A stretch of DNA of 64,000 nt from Piliocolobus tephrosceles (GCF_002776525.5 NC_045434.1:118591075-118655074); one strand, 5' to 3'; numbered from the stretch's first letter, positions 32,583 to 46,024 are shown. The notes: generated by a model not told the origin, from the sequence alone. Made by a program: numbers and translations.

Positions 32583-34369
32583 TGTATCATTTTTCATAAC
32601 ATCGTTGGGTGTGTATGTGAAGATCCAATTAGAGAAATATGAAAATTCAGTGACATTGAATTTCATTGAATATCCAGTTTCAGCTCAAAAGTTCTGCAGT
32701 CATTGCTTATTTTCAAGCCACATAATCTTTTATGTACCTCATCTTTTATTTCAAGAAACTTGTGGAGCGTCATGTTTAGTTTGGACTCTCCCATGAAGAT
32801 GCTATTATACCTCCTAGATGCAAAATACATAATCTGACTGTTTTCATTAGAATTATGTGACTTTAAGAAATGTCAGTCTTTAGTTACTAGGATAAGTATA
32901 CATAGTTCTAATCAATATGTTGTCAGATTTATTGAGGCACTATTTTAATGCTAAGCAGTAGAGTCCAGAACCAAAACATGAGTTTAGAGATGAGTTTCAC
33001 AAAGACACTTATTTCTGATTTTAGTTTGAAGGTCACATTCACAGGCGTACTCTTTCACTCTTCTGAGAGATACCTCACTACATCTGATTGGGTTGTGGAG
33101 AGGGGTGTTTCTTAATCATCCCAGTGTTCCTGCTGAGAGCTGAATCGGGTCATCAATAATTTCTAAAAACTAATGTCTGGAGGGTACTTACTCTGATGTT
33201 TACCTCACATTCACCCTTGCTTGCTTCAGAAACATCTGTGGGCCTTGGAGATGCTGGGCTAAGGTAAAGGAATAATATGGGAAGATAAGAAATTATATAA
33301 ACTTTATTTTGGTATGTTCATCCAAATATATACACCTGCTTTGACAGCCAGTGTGATAGAAGCTCTTAAATCATCAGTCCATGAAAGGTGAAGAGAAAGT
33401 AGACCTACAAGATATGTTTGCCCCTACTGAACTCAGTTGCAAACAGAGTTATTCTGAAACACCCCGTTTCCATGAAGTGGTTAGAAAGGCTAAGGTGAAT
33501 AAAGTACTCTCTTGTCTGTAAATCAGATGGGCCTTAGTCTTCTCTTGAGCTATTTCAGTCATGCAGGAGAGCATGAATATACATAAGAGAAAAAGAAACG
33601 GATTGTATCTTGGGTGGGGATTTTAAAGGAAGCTGTGTGCATATTTAGCCTCTTCAAACCTCTTTTCCTTCTCTCGGTCTCTTTTTATCAGGATACTGTG
33701 GGTATCCTTGTTTCTGTATTTATTTAATATTTATTTTGAATCTAAAAACAATAATTATATTTATCTCTATTATCATAGCCCTTTATATTTTTTGTCCAAT
33801 AGTTCAATCTTCTAATCCTTTTAAGTTTTTGTCATCAAAGATACTAGCTATCTCAACCAACACTTTGTCAGCAAGGACTGTGGTAGCCATACCTTTATTC
33901 TCGACACAAAAAGCACAATAAAAATATTTGAACAGCCCTATATCAAACTCAGTTTGCTGTCACAGCAAAAAAACTTTCTCTTAATTTAGACTAAATTTAC
34001 TTAAAAACTCAAAAAATCAGTACTCTTTACAACTGTTTTTTAAATAAACTACAACTATACATATGCAGTCTATAAATATATTTATTTGTTTATCTTATCT
34101 ACAAGTTTATCTTGCAAATGCTTATCCAATAACTAAAATGAAGAAACTCTCTCTGTGGGGGACATCTGCTCTTTGATCTGACAAATATCACTTGCCTGAC
34201 TCCTTGGTAAATGCCCTTGTGTGTTCCATCAGAGATTACTCCTTCCCCATTTCTGTGGCACTGGGGAGTCTGTCAATCCAGGACTTTCCTGCCACTCCCT
34301 CACTCTGCCAAGAGAATATGACCCAATCCAGTCCACTCTTCCAGGATTGGAATTTATTTTAAGGACTAA
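32583..34369. other. No gene seen
   Basis: No recognised repeat or coding region. Confidence 0.4.
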
Positions 34370-35475
34370 TTTTGACTTACAAAAATAACAGAAAACATGC
34401 ACAAATTCTGTTCATCCAGATTTGCCAAGGGCACCACACTGGTTTAATCACTCATTCTCTAACTCTGCAGACATCAATATCTTTTTAATTTCAGAAGTAA
34501 GTTGCAAAGACATTTAACACTACATACTTTGGTGTAATTTTCTAAAAAACACCCAGAACATTGTATTACATAATTTCAGCAAAATTATAAAATTTCAGAA
34601 AATTAACAGTAACATATTACTATTATATAACCTACAAGCCTCATTAAAATGCACCAATTATTTTGTGATCCAATCCAGGACCACACATTGCTTTAGTTGT
34701 CTTGTCTCTTTAGTCTTATTTAATCTAGAATATTCCCCCTACATTTCTTTGTGACCTTATACTTTTGAAAAGTTCAGGGCAATTATTTTGTAGATTTCCC
34801 TATAGTTCTGATTTGTCTGATTTTCTTTGCAATGGGATTCAGGTTAAGCATATTTGCCAGGAGGACCACAGAATGTTGCAGTGTTCTTTCAACTACAACA
34901 TGTCAGAAGGCGCACAATGTTGCTCTATCACTAGTAATATTAAATGTGATGACTTCCTTAACTTGGTGTCTGTCTTCCATCTCCAATGTAAAATTACTAA
35001 TAAACATCTTGCAGGAAGATACTTAAAAACGATGCAAATATTCTATTTTTATCATTCTTTTATCATTATATCATTAATAGTAGCATTCATTGATGATTGT
35101 TGTCTGAACAATTACTGCTTTCGTAGCTTCCAAATAATATTTTTATCATGTTTTCTGCAAAACATTCTCCATATCCATGTATTTGTAGATTTATTACAAA
35201 TTAATACACACTAATACTATTCTATGGATTATAACATGTCACTATAATTATTATTGTTGCTCATATTCACCAGATTTGAGCAATAAAAATAATTTTTTGG
35301 GTGCGATGGGATCCTCTTCAAGCTGGCTTTCCTGTCCTTTTGACATGTTTTCATCATTTTTTGAGCACTTTTTAATTTTTTACCACCACAAATATTCTAG
35401 GATCATCTTTCAACCATTTATCATCTTCTCTTTTATTAGAATGGGATATTATATAGCTAACCATAATTTCATATG
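34370..35475 (+). mobile_element. Ancient L1M 3' region
   Basis: GATCCAATCCAGGACCACACATTGC (34668), GGATTCAGGTTAAGCATATTTGCC (34835) and TTTGCAGATTTATTACAAATT-like sequence (35180) match an old L1M (MC/MD/ME) 3' part. The open frames of 149 and 64 codons over it are chance. Confidence 0.55.
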
Positions 35476-36207
35476 ATCTTGAAAGGGCACAGGATGCAAG
35501 CCCACTCCACCCTGTTGCTAAACCTTTGTCCTGCTCTCACAAACATATTGTAAAGATGTTGTAAGTTCCTGTTTTTCTGTGGCATGGCAGGGTCACAGGA
35601 CGCATTTAAGTATTACCTGCTAAACCCGTTGTGAAACCTGTCACAATATGATTAACTGCCTTTGTGTGAGACTGCTTTCCCGCCTCAGGTTTGTGAAAAC
35701 AAGCCCTGCCCTGTCCTGCGAGCCCCTGATAAACGTCATCAGAGTTTCAAAATTAACGGAAATATCAGAAATGGCGGAAACCAATCATAATAAGCCAAAT
35801 CGCCTTGTTCAAATATCAGCCAATCATGCATCCAGTTTGTACAATGACTCTGTGCCTGTTTACCCCAGACTATATAACACTGTCCTGAGCCCAGTGGGGG
35901 AGCTCTCCTGCCCGGCTCGTTTCACGAGTGAGTGAGAGCTCCAGGTTCGAACCTGTAATAAAGATCCTTGCTGCTTGGCTTCGACTCTGGACTCTGGTGG
36001 TCTTCTTCGGGGAATAAACGGTCTGGGCATAACAATCTATCTAATTTAGATCCAACTGGATCATATTAATTCTAACCTGCTTTTTCCTTTCCACATTTGC
36101 AATTCTGTTCTATAATATTGAGAATCCTGGCTCTCATATCCAAAAAGTACTTATTTACTTTCTTATTTTTAGAATATACATAAAACAGCTTCACAATTTT
36201 TAGCCCA
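35428..36207. repeat. 220-bp direct repeat, copy A, containing an LTR
   Basis: 35428-35479 plus 36039-36207 equal 37159-37379 with about 93% identity by eye. The ERV1 LTR at 35480-36034 and its extra 4-bp duplication are absent from copy B. Confidence 0.85.
35480..36034 (+). mobile_element. ERV1-type solo LTR with 4-bp target duplication
   Basis: A 555-bp LTR from TGAAAGGGCACAGG to GGGCATAACA. ATCT occurs at 35476-35479 and 36035-36038, the 4-bp duplication of class I retroviruses. Promoter features: CCAATCAT (35780 and 35819), TATATAA at 35871-35877, AATAAA at 35957-35962. Family not named. Confidence 0.8.
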
Positions 36208-37158
36208 AAAAGAAAGAGAGATCAGACTGTTACTGTGTCTATATAGAAAGAAGTAGACATAAGAGACTCCATTTTGTTCTGTATTTGAGATGCTGTTAAT
36301 CTGTGACTCTACCCCCAACTTTGTCTTTACAAGAGACATGTGCTGTGGTGACTCAAGGTTCAAAGGATTTGGGGCTGTGCAGGATGTGCTTTGTTAAACA
36401 AGTGCCTGAAGGCAGTATGCTTGTGAAAAGTCATCACCATTCTCTTAATCTCAAGTACCCAGGGACACGTATACTGCCAAAAGTCGCAGGGACCTCTGCC
36501 TAGGAAAGCTAGGTATTGTCCAAGGTTTCTCCCCATGTGATAGTCTGAAATATGGCTTCATGGGAAGGGAAAGACCTAATCGTCCCCCAGCCTGACACTC
36601 GTGAAGGGTCTGGGCTGAGGAGGATTAATATAAGAGGAAAGAAGGCCTCTTGACAGTTGAGATAGAGAAAAGCAACTGTCTCCTGCCTGTCCCTGGGCAA
36701 TGGAACATCTCGGTGTAAAACCCAATTGTATGTTCTATTTACTGAGAAGGGAGAAAACCGCCTTAGGGCAAAAGGTGGGACTTGCTAGTGCAATGCTGCT
36801 CTGTATGCACTAAATAGGTTTATGGAGATGTTTACATATGCATATCAAGGCATAGCACTTTTCCTTAAACTTATGTCACAGAGGTCTTTATTCATATGTC
36901 TTACTGCTGACCTTCTCCCTCTGATGATCCTATTATCCTGCCACTTCCCTTTTTCAAGATGATAAACATAATGATCAATAAATACTGAGGGAACTCAGAG
37001 ACCGGTTGCTGCCTGGGTCCTCTGTATGCTGAGCGCAGGTCCCCTGGGCCCACTTTTTCTTTCTCTGTACTTTGTCTGTGTCTCATTTCTTTTCTCAAGT
37101 CTCTCATTCCACCTAACGAGAAATGCCCATAGATGTGGAGGGGCAGGCCACCCCTTCA
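36208..37158 (+). mobile_element. LTR5-like solo LTR (HERV-K HML-2 type)
   Basis: Matches the HML-2 LTR in order: AGAGAGATCAGACTGTTACTG, GTAGACATAAGAGACTCC, GTGCAGGATGTGCTTTGTTA, GGTTTCTCCCCATGTGATAG, AACCGCCTTAGGGC, AATAAATACTGAGGGAACTC (polyadenylation signal near 36979) and terminal ACCCCTTCA. The first seven or so bases (TGTGGGG) are missing and the TATA position reads GTGTAAAA (36714). No 5-6-bp target duplication is seen. Confidence 0.85.
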
Positions 37159-37379
37159 CTCTTTTATTAGAATGGAATATTATATAGCTAACCATAAGTT
37201 CATATGATCCCTCTAATTTATATCCAACTGGATCATATTTATTCTAACCTGTTTTTTCCTTTCCACATTTGCAATTCTGTTCTACAATTTTGAGAATCCT
37301 GGCTCTCATATCCAAAAAGTATTTATTTACTTTCTTAATTTTAGAGTATACATAAAATAGCTTCAGAATTTTGAGCCCA
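37159..37379. repeat. 220-bp direct repeat, copy B, with empty LTR site
   Basis: Starts exactly after the LTR5 end at CTCTTTTATTAGAATGG and ends at GAGCCCA. It keeps the uninterrupted ATATGATCCCTCTAATTTA, the site where copy A received the ERV1 LTR. Confidence 0.85.
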
Positions 37380-40300
37380 TTGACAGATGAACTGTATATA
37401 ATGCAGTCTAGTCCATTTAACCTACATTTAGAAATTGCACTCTAAAAAATTATTTCAAAACTTTGGGTAAAATTTAGTACCTCTCACCCTTCACAACAAT
37501 ATCCTTAAGAACTTCTAACTAGGGTTATCTCCCTTCCTAATTTTCTTTAAACTTTTTATATAAACCTTTGTGTCTTAACTGTATGAGTACACCATGTTTT
37601 TCTACCTGTGGAACAATCTGATTCACTTCCTAAACTTATTCTTCCCTAAGAAACACAACTGACTGGTGACTATTTTCTTCACCATTGAAAAAGCCATCGT
37701 ATTTAGCAAGTAAAATGAGATATACAATAATATTTACCTGTAACCAAGTAATCTTCTGAAATAAACTTTGAAAACATAAGTGGGCAAAATTAATTATTCA
37801 TATCTTCCTAGAATATAATGACATCTCTCCAAAAACAAGCTTTTAAAAATCATTAGCATTAGCTATTATAATAATGTGTAAAGTTACATATTTCCAAAAC
37901 TGGTTAATGTGTATTGATCAATTATTCTACCTTTGAGTTGGCAATGTTAGTCACAGCAAAGCTCACTGAAAAATAAAGCAAAACATCAGTATTTTTAGTG
38001 TCGTGATTCTCCTTTTTCTTTAGTGTTGTGCTATGTATTAAATCTTTGGAAACGTGATAATCTCCATAGCAAATTCTTCCCACTCCTCTGCCCAGATGTC
38101 AGCTAAACAGTTGCTAAATGCTCTTAATTTTTTGCCCCACAGATTGAAAGGACCACTGCCTAGCTCCTGCATTTTAATGTGGAGCTCTGGAATGAATTTC
38201 TGAACACAAAAACAGAACCCCTAACCTAAGGGGTTCTGTTTTTGTGTTCAGACCTAAGCCAAAGTCATATTGTTTTTTCTTCTGTGCTCTTTAATTAAAG
38301 GATTGAATCTTTATTCTTTAAATAGTAAAACTGATGAATATATGATAAACTAAAATTCCATTTGATTTAATGAAGATACTGAAATATCAGATTATACTGA
38401 AAATAATTGGGTGAACTATTCACCATCTGATTGGTATGTTCTTATAATAGTTTTGTGAGATTGAATTTGATTCGAAGTACTTATAAACCTAAATTGCAAT
38501 ACACATATTTCCTTTACTGATCACACGGTATGGGAAATAAATTAAACTAAGTTAATATCCAGAGATAAAATTACATTTTACAGGCATGAGTGCCATTTAG
38601 AGGTATTGGATTCAGCGAATCTTTAAGAATGTTATCTTAACTGAAATGGATGATAATATAGTACTCTAAGCAAACACTAAGATGAGTCAGTCAGTTCTAC
38701 CTTGGTTGGATTGCAGAGAAATTATCTAAATTTTCTCTCACTTCAATTTGAAGCATTAGGACAGTCTTCCTCTTTACAGAGTATATAGACACTGCATTTT
38801 CTTAAGGTAATCTACCTTCATTGAAAGCTGCCCTCAGGTGCCTTTAGCACTTATTGCTGTTAACAAGAATGTGGGCTACCTTAATCCACTGTCAAAAAAG
38901 ATCAGAAAGAGATGGTACAGAGGACAAAGAGAAAATGCATAAATATAGAAGAGGTAATCATTAAAATGAAAATTACAAATAGTGGATACAATTTTGTGTA
39001 AATGAACTTACAAATGAAAAACAAATATACCATTTCAAATAGAACATTTCAGGAAGCCAGTCACACAAAACATGTCACGGAAAGATAATAACTTTAAAAA
39101 ATTTTTCTATTTCCTTATCTAAAATACTGGTTATTGACTAAGAAGTCTGAGTTATTATGCATCAAGAGAGTTAAGCATGCTCTTGGCCTAAATAGATGGG
39201 CTCAGGTGAATTAGTATTATCTACTGAGATTGACGTTTATGGGATGTTAGTTGACGGGTTGGCTTTATTATCAGATTGTTTTTAAAAACTGAGATAGAAA
39301 AAATTGGCAAGCATAATATTCTTGGTCACTTCAGAACTCGTTTTAACACCTCCAGTCTTACTCATTAGTGCTGACTTTGACCTTCAATCTAAAATTCTAT
39401 GAGTCTATGAATCTTTCTCTTCATGATAAAATATAAAACTGACCCTGTACTTCATCTTCTATGAAATATGTTACTGCACACTGTGAAATGAAATTATTTT
39501 CACCTCACGATCATGATGATGATTTTTCTGATGTTAGTTAAGTTGCAAATTCTGGAGCAGACACATTTGGGGCAGGAGTTTATGAGCAAAGCTATTGATA
39601 AGTTTTAAAAATCAGCAGAATAATTCAGATTAATAAAAAGCATTCTTTTTCACTTCATTTATTCCCTTATACTTCCATCATCCTTTGTTTCTAACCATAC
39701 CACTATGCTTTACAGTTTGTTTCACAATTTGAGTTGGATTTTTACGAAAAAAAACTTACAATTTTTCTTCTTTTATTCTAGTATGTTTTTCAAAATAAGT
39801 CACTTATGATTTAAGAAAGAAGAATACATTAATTGGAAACAATAAATGTCATGATGAAGGCATTACTCTTTCCACTTTTTTAAAGGTTTAATGATGCTAT
39901 AGTGTTAAGCAATTCCTAAAATGTTTCATACCTCAAATTACAAGCAGCAAGTTCCTGAGTTGGAATACTTTCTTGCCAGACTTTCATCTTTGGTGAGTAT
40001 TTCCCAGTTGTTTCTGAAATTACTCCCTCTGAGGATATTGTTGAAATGTTGTACGCATTGCTGCTTGTCGAAGCCAAGAAATGATGCAGAGCTGCTCACA
40101 TGAGCTCCTCTAATTGTTCTTGTACTAGTAACTGAGGAATTCCCACAGATGGGTTTATCATAACACTTTGTTAGCATTTTTGTATAACAACTGCCTTTTC
40201 ATCCTAAGGAAACCCTGGAGGAAAATACAACATTCAGGAATAGGGTTTGAATATTAATTAATTGATGCTTCAAGTGGGAAGCTTTCTTTTTTTAATCTTC

Positions 40301-41198
40301 TAAATGCACATAGTGAAATTTGTTTATAAAATTTAATTTAGCCTTCTTTAAACTATACACAGTATGTAGACTTTTAGTGAAGCATTTCATTTGTATTTAA
40401 TAATTTCACTTCAGGATTTTTTACTTTGTATCTGCTAAACTATAAGTTTGGTGTTATCATTAGTATTTCTAATCAGTGTCTTCAAGGTGAGTTTTGATTA
40501 GTTTTAGGTTTTTCAATAAAGGATTTACCAGTCCCAGCAGTATAAATTAAATTAGAAAATAACCTATTAACTAGGATTTTGGTTTGTTGGTTTTTTTGAC
40601 TGAAAGTGTGGTGATTTATTTAGTGGAATTTTTTGTATAATTTGTTGTCAAAACTAATACTAAAGTTACTAAGGACCTAAAAAATGGTGTTGAATAGTGA
40701 GTTATTTTCACAACCTTGGCATGTTCCTTGTTATGATTTGTAATAAAAAATACAATATATCATTAATATTGACTTCATTTAGTGCATACTTTCATAAAGG
40801 AACATTTCAAGTTTCAAGCAGGTGTCCCTGACAAGGTGATCCACAGTCCATTTTTACCTGTCATTGATTGAATTCTCTTTTTAAAACTAAACTGTTTTTG
40901 AGATAATAGAGAAAATAGTTTTAACATTGACTGGATCCTTTGTTTTTTTGTTTTCTTAAGGTTTACTGAAATTATTCTGACCTATGTTTCATATTTAAGA
41001 TATTAATAAATGGACTACTTTGTTTAATATGAAAAATGAATGCTATAACTTATCTGATATTATTATTCTCTTTGTGGAAAATATTGATTTATTAACACAT
41101 TTTCTAATAACCTTTATTTTTAACCCTACTAATTTTAAATTCTGTCAATTAATTTATTCATATTGTGTGTGCGTTTTATTTGTTTAATAAATAACATT
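37380..41198. other. No gene seen; contains a hairpin at 38199
   Basis: Long single-copy-looking AT-rich stretch. Apart from the hairpin I see no supported feature. Confidence 0.45.
38199..38252. repeat. Perfect inverted repeat, 24-bp arms, 6-nt loop
   Basis: Left arm 38199-38222 (TCTGAACACAAAAAC... to CCCCT) and right arm 38229-38252 are perfect reverse complements around AACCTA. The heptamer ACCTAAG occurs at 38224-38230 and again at 38252-38258, overlapping both ends of the right arm. No transcription context is visible. Confidence 0.95.
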
Positions 41199-41455
41199 AC
41201 TTACTTTGGGAGGCCGAGGCGGGCGAATCACGAGTTCAGGAGATTAAAACCATCCTGGCTAACACGGTGAAACCCCGTCTCTACTTAAAATATACAAACA
41301 ATTAGCCGGACGTGGTGGCAGGCTCCTATAGTCCCAGCTACTCGAGAGGCTGAGGCAGGAGAATGGCGTTGTAGTGAGTCGAGATCCCTCCACTGCACTC
41401 CAGCCTGGGCGACAGAGTGAGACTCCGTCTCAAAAAAAATAATAATAATAAAAAT
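41199..41455 (+). mobile_element. Alu, 5'-truncated
   Basis: Starts within the first Alu arm at ACTTTGGGAGGCCG and ends in an (AAT)-rich tail. Confidence 0.85.
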
Positions 41456-44400
41456 AAAATAATAATAATGTTACTTAATCAGTTATATAATTTTATTATT
41501 TGTGTTAGCAATACAACTGTCAATGCACAACTTTAGAAAAGTGGTAAATTTTCTCATATCATGAGTCCTTACTTGTGATATTTATCTTTCTTGTCTTCTA
41601 TGGATATAAACAGATGTTCAAAGTAAAAATCAAAACAAAACAAAACAACCCGAATAGTTCTGAAAACTATTAGCACTTTCATTGTGTTTAAAATTTACAA
41701 TATTCCATATTCTTCAGTGTGGAAATTATAACTAACGGGGAAACACTACTTTTCAGATGAAACCCAAAACTTAAAAGCAACTAACTTCAATACAAAAAAA
41801 AAAAAAAAAAAAGTAAAAATAAGAATGCAATACATTACCAATTTCCAGCTATAATGTTACAATGGTTAGACTATTGCCAAGTTTTAAAACATTTATATCC
41901 CAGATTGGTTCATTTCAATGTAACATGTTTGTTTTCTAGAAGGTTCTTTGACATGCAGGCTTAAGAATATTTCATAGAGTAGTATCTTTTGGTGGATAAA
42001 ATGGCAACCAGGGGGCACTGCAGCTTTATGAAATTATCTCAAAGATTCAGATACAATCTGTTTTGAGATTTCTTAAGAGTTTAAATATGATTTATAATTT
42101 ACCATAGTATAATTTTGAGAGAACTTGGAATGAAGGTTCTGGTAGGAGTTTTTTCTTAAAACCCAAGTCAGACTTTTCTAAATTGTGTAGTCTTAAAACA
42201 TGAATATTATTTTAAATGTTTACATAATTTTAAAAGGAATGATCTGTTTTATTTCTTATTGCTTAGGAGCTGATTCTCAGGAAACTGGGGATTGGCAAAT
42301 AAGATTAGAATTTCAACGTTCTATTGTATTTAAAACTATTTGCAAAAGCACGTATTTCTATGAAAGAAAAGACTAAAGTTAAAATTTTTCTTTGAAACAT
42401 ACTATTTAGGACATTTAATATGTTGAACACAATTTAGATTACATCATTATGTCCAATTGTATAGAAAAATATTTCATATTTTTCTTTCATTAGTCTGTAT
42501 TAGAAGACATAAAAATCTAGTCATCTTTTTCAATGCAAAATACATAAATAATTATTTAAAACATTTTCCCAGAACAAGCATAAATCACAAATTCCAAGGG
42601 TAATGTTCCAGTATTGTTTGTTATTTTAAATTTCATTAAAGTATCAAGTTAGTGTGTATGTGTGTGTGTGTTTAATGATAACCATATTAATTTAAAATTC
42701 TGAATAAATAAAAAGTACTATGTGGCAACATAAATAACTGTTGGTTTCTTTAAGTGATGAGAAATCAAGAATCTCTTTCTGCAAGTTCAATTAGTTGGGC
42801 AGTTGGATATGGACTATAGTTAACTTAGCAGTGATATCAAAGAAACTACTCACCTTTGCTTTTGAACTCTGAGCAAAGTCTCCATACCACTGGTCAGTCA
42901 TAGATTGATCAACCTACCATTTTCTTTCTGATGTCTCTACCTTCACTTTTCTACAAACCTCCAGAGAAGTCAAAGCAACGACAGTACTCATCCTATTCTC
43001 CTTCAGCACTGTTTACATACAAGATCTGTAATTCATATGTATGTATGTATATATAAATGCTGTAATCTCATTCTCATAATATTCTGTATTTCATCTTACC
43101 TGCACCTTACTTCCATCTTTTAGGAGAGACAAACCATATTTACAGAACATGTTAATGTTGTTAAATTTACTATTACAGTTTGGCAATTTGTATCCTACAG
43201 ATAAGAATCCTTAATTCTCATGTTCAACTGAAGAGTCTAAAAGTCTCTTTAGTTAAAAACATGAGCTCTATCTTAGTATATCTGTATATATTTGATAATG
43301 TACTTTATATATAGATGTCTATGATAATAAAATAAGCAGAGCAGACATTATTGGTGCCAGATGCACTCAGATCCTTTTATTGCTTCTATAAGCCATACTC
43401 CCTACTTCTGTGTGCTTTCTTTGTAGGCTTACATCTGTAACATTCTTCAGGGGAATGTTCTTGTGCTACTGAGAGCTGGTAGTATTTGGGGATTTGAGAG
43501 CTATGTCCCTCTAGGTGGCCCTTAATCAGTGACTGACTTGTGAGTGAATTTGAAAACCCAACTCTCTTGCTTTGGGAAGGTCAAACAATATTACATATTT
43601 CACTATTCGCCAATTTTCTCTGGGAGTTCAGCTTTAATAAATCACTTGCACACATATCCTGCCCCAGGATCTGCTTCTAGGGAATCTGACCTGAGACAAA
43701 GAGATGTTCTATAGCTATTCAAAATAGTATTAATAAAAATTACAATCATACAGAAAACTATGTTCATATAAATAATCTATTGAGTAGTTGGAGTGTGTGT
43801 GTGTGTGCATCTTCTTGCGTAGAAAATAGACTGGGGAGGAATGTACTAGTATCTAGGACTTCTGATTTGAGAAACAGGATCGACTGAAATAATGAAGAAT
43901 CTTGTGTCCTAATATAAAAATACAGAATGAAATATTATTGAAATACATTAAATATATACTTGTCATGAAAAAGGAAATAGAAAATTCCCATGTGTCAGAA
44001 ATATGTGTATCTTAAGCCTATGAGTGGCAGGAGGCAAATATTGAGTCCCTTTCATCAATTCCTATTGATTTCGTGTGAAAACTCACAACCTCAGAACTTC
44101 TCCTTGACGGAAAAATGAGTCTAACTTCAGTCTGCTAGTATAGTTCAAGAATCATCAAGGAGCTTATACGATAAAATAAAAAAATAAGAGAAGATGTATT
44201 TAAGAAACTATAAATAAATGAGAAGCAAATAATCTGATAAAGAATATTTTTGCGATTTGACTTCTTTTTTAGGAAGCAGTCTCTGTCATGATGAGCATAC
44301 TGTTGGTTTATTGGGGAAGACACCTAGAGTCAACTCTTGTGGAAGGGTGTCGGGGGTGGGGGAAGCAGGATTAAGGCAGAGGGAAATGTTGATCTGTAAC

Positions 44401-45229
44401 ACTATCTCAAAAGAAGCCTCCACTGATTATATGAGGAGATCAGAAACGGACATCATCCTTCAAAGTTGCCCTGGCTCAATGAACAAGCCTAGCCTCTACA
44501 TCCTTTGATGATTAGTCATTTATGCTGGATGTCCTAGGATGAAATAGCTTTAGAACAGGTGGCTGTCTTAGCCAGGCAATCCAGATAGGAGTTCGACAGC
44601 TAAAACCTGTCTACTTGCAACACTTCTAGTAGCTAGAGGAAATAAGTCTAACATTTCTAAAGAGGAATTTAATAGGGTATGATATGATAACATTTCTATC
44701 AAAAACTCAAAGACAATTTCCAGCTAAATGATGAAAACTTACAAGTAGTCTTTTCGTAGTAAAGGAGAGGTCAAAATGTGTAGATATCACTACTTTACTA
44801 CCCTGAAGGTAGTAGTTAGTAGAACAAGAAATATTAATTATTAAGAATTAGAAATAAAGAATAAAAAGTGACATTACTCCAAAGAGACAGAATCAACCAC
44901 ATATCTCTACTTTTTGGTCTTCCATTCAATCGTCAACACTCTTGAATCTTTATCTTTCTTCAAACAAAATACGTTTTCCCTATACTTTCTATTTTCTCAG
45001 ATACAGTAGATTTTTCTTGGCCCTTATGCTACTTGATTTTTCTGGCAAGTTTAAAACTGCCAACTACTCCTTTCTAGAAAGGTTCTTCTCTCTTGCCTTA
45101 GGTGACCCAACTCTCCTTGTTCTCTCTTACTCATTCAGATATTCCTTTATGGACATATCCTCATCTTACAACTCCAGGATGCCATCCTTGGCCAATTGCT
45201 TTTTCAACTTTGCAGTGTTTGTATAGCAG
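41456..45229. other. No gene seen; possible LTR relic at 43340-43700
   Basis: AT-rich. A-tract 41793-41811, (TG)n 42652-42672, (TATG)n near 43036. 43340-43700 has GC-richer, LTR-like sequence with AATAAA (43637) and a CTGACCTGAGACA end, but I cannot assign it. Confidence 0.4.
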
Positions 45230-45420
45230 CAATCCTTCTCATCTATATGCTAATGACTATCAAATCTCTGTGGTAGTCTTTGTCCTCACTCCAGGCTTTA
45301 GATCTGTTTAGTCAATTGCCTCCTTATCACCTTCAACATCCTGTAGTCACATAGAACTCAAAACGTATAGGACTAAATTCATATTTTTTCCCTCTCAAAT
45401 CTACTTTTTCTACACTACAA
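45230..45420 (+). mobile_element. L2-like LINE ORF relic
   Basis: ATCTATATGCTAATGACTATCAAATCTCTGTGG followed by TCACTCCAGGCTTTAGATC resembles the L2 reverse-transcriptase region. Weak. (Shown in two parts: ATCTATATGCTAATGAC and ATCAAATCTCTGTGG.). Confidence 0.4.
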
Positions 45421-45723
45421 AATTAATTATTGGAATATAAATTTGGTCCAAACTACAGAGAAAGTATCCACTTAATGGCACATCCCTCAATGTATTCAGA
45501 ACTGTTTTTAAAGTTCAGGAAATTAAATTTAACATAAGAGCTCTATTTGTTTCTGTTTGAAAGCCAATCTTAATTTCATATATAAAGAAGCTAAATTAAT
45601 AAATGTCTCTCCTATTGCCTTTGAGGTTCAAATGAAATAATAGACTTTGTATAAACAGTTTTTAAAATAAGATTTGATGATTGACATTCCTCAGTGAATT
45701 TTACATTAGATATAAATAAAAGA

Positions 45724-46024
45724 CAGACAGGACGTGGTGGCCCACGCCTGTAATCCCAGCACTTTGGGAGGCCAAGGTGAGTGGATCACTTGAGGTCAGG
45801 AGTTTAAGACCAGCCTGGTCAACATGATGAAACCCCATATCTGTTAAAAATATTGCAAACATTAGCTGATCATCGTGTGCCTGTAATTCCAGCTACTCAG
45901 GAGGCTGAGGCAGGAGAATCACTTGAACCTGGGAGGTGGAGATTAAATTGAGCAGAGATCGTGCCACCACACACCAGCCTGGGCAAGAGAGTGAGACTCT
46001 CTATCAATTAAAAATAAATATATA
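45724..46024 (+). mobile_element. Alu (AluS/J type)
   Basis: + strand Alu with CACGCCTGTAATCCCAGC at 45743 and a short A/T-rich tail. Confidence 0.85.

Noticed and set aside
34765..35214. A 149-codon open frame
   Set aside because: It overlaps an ancient L1M 3' region and has no known domain.
35943..35954. AGGTTCGAACCT, a match to the tRNA B-box
   Set aside because: It is a 12-bp palindrome inside an LTR R/U5 region with no A-box or cloverleaf around it.
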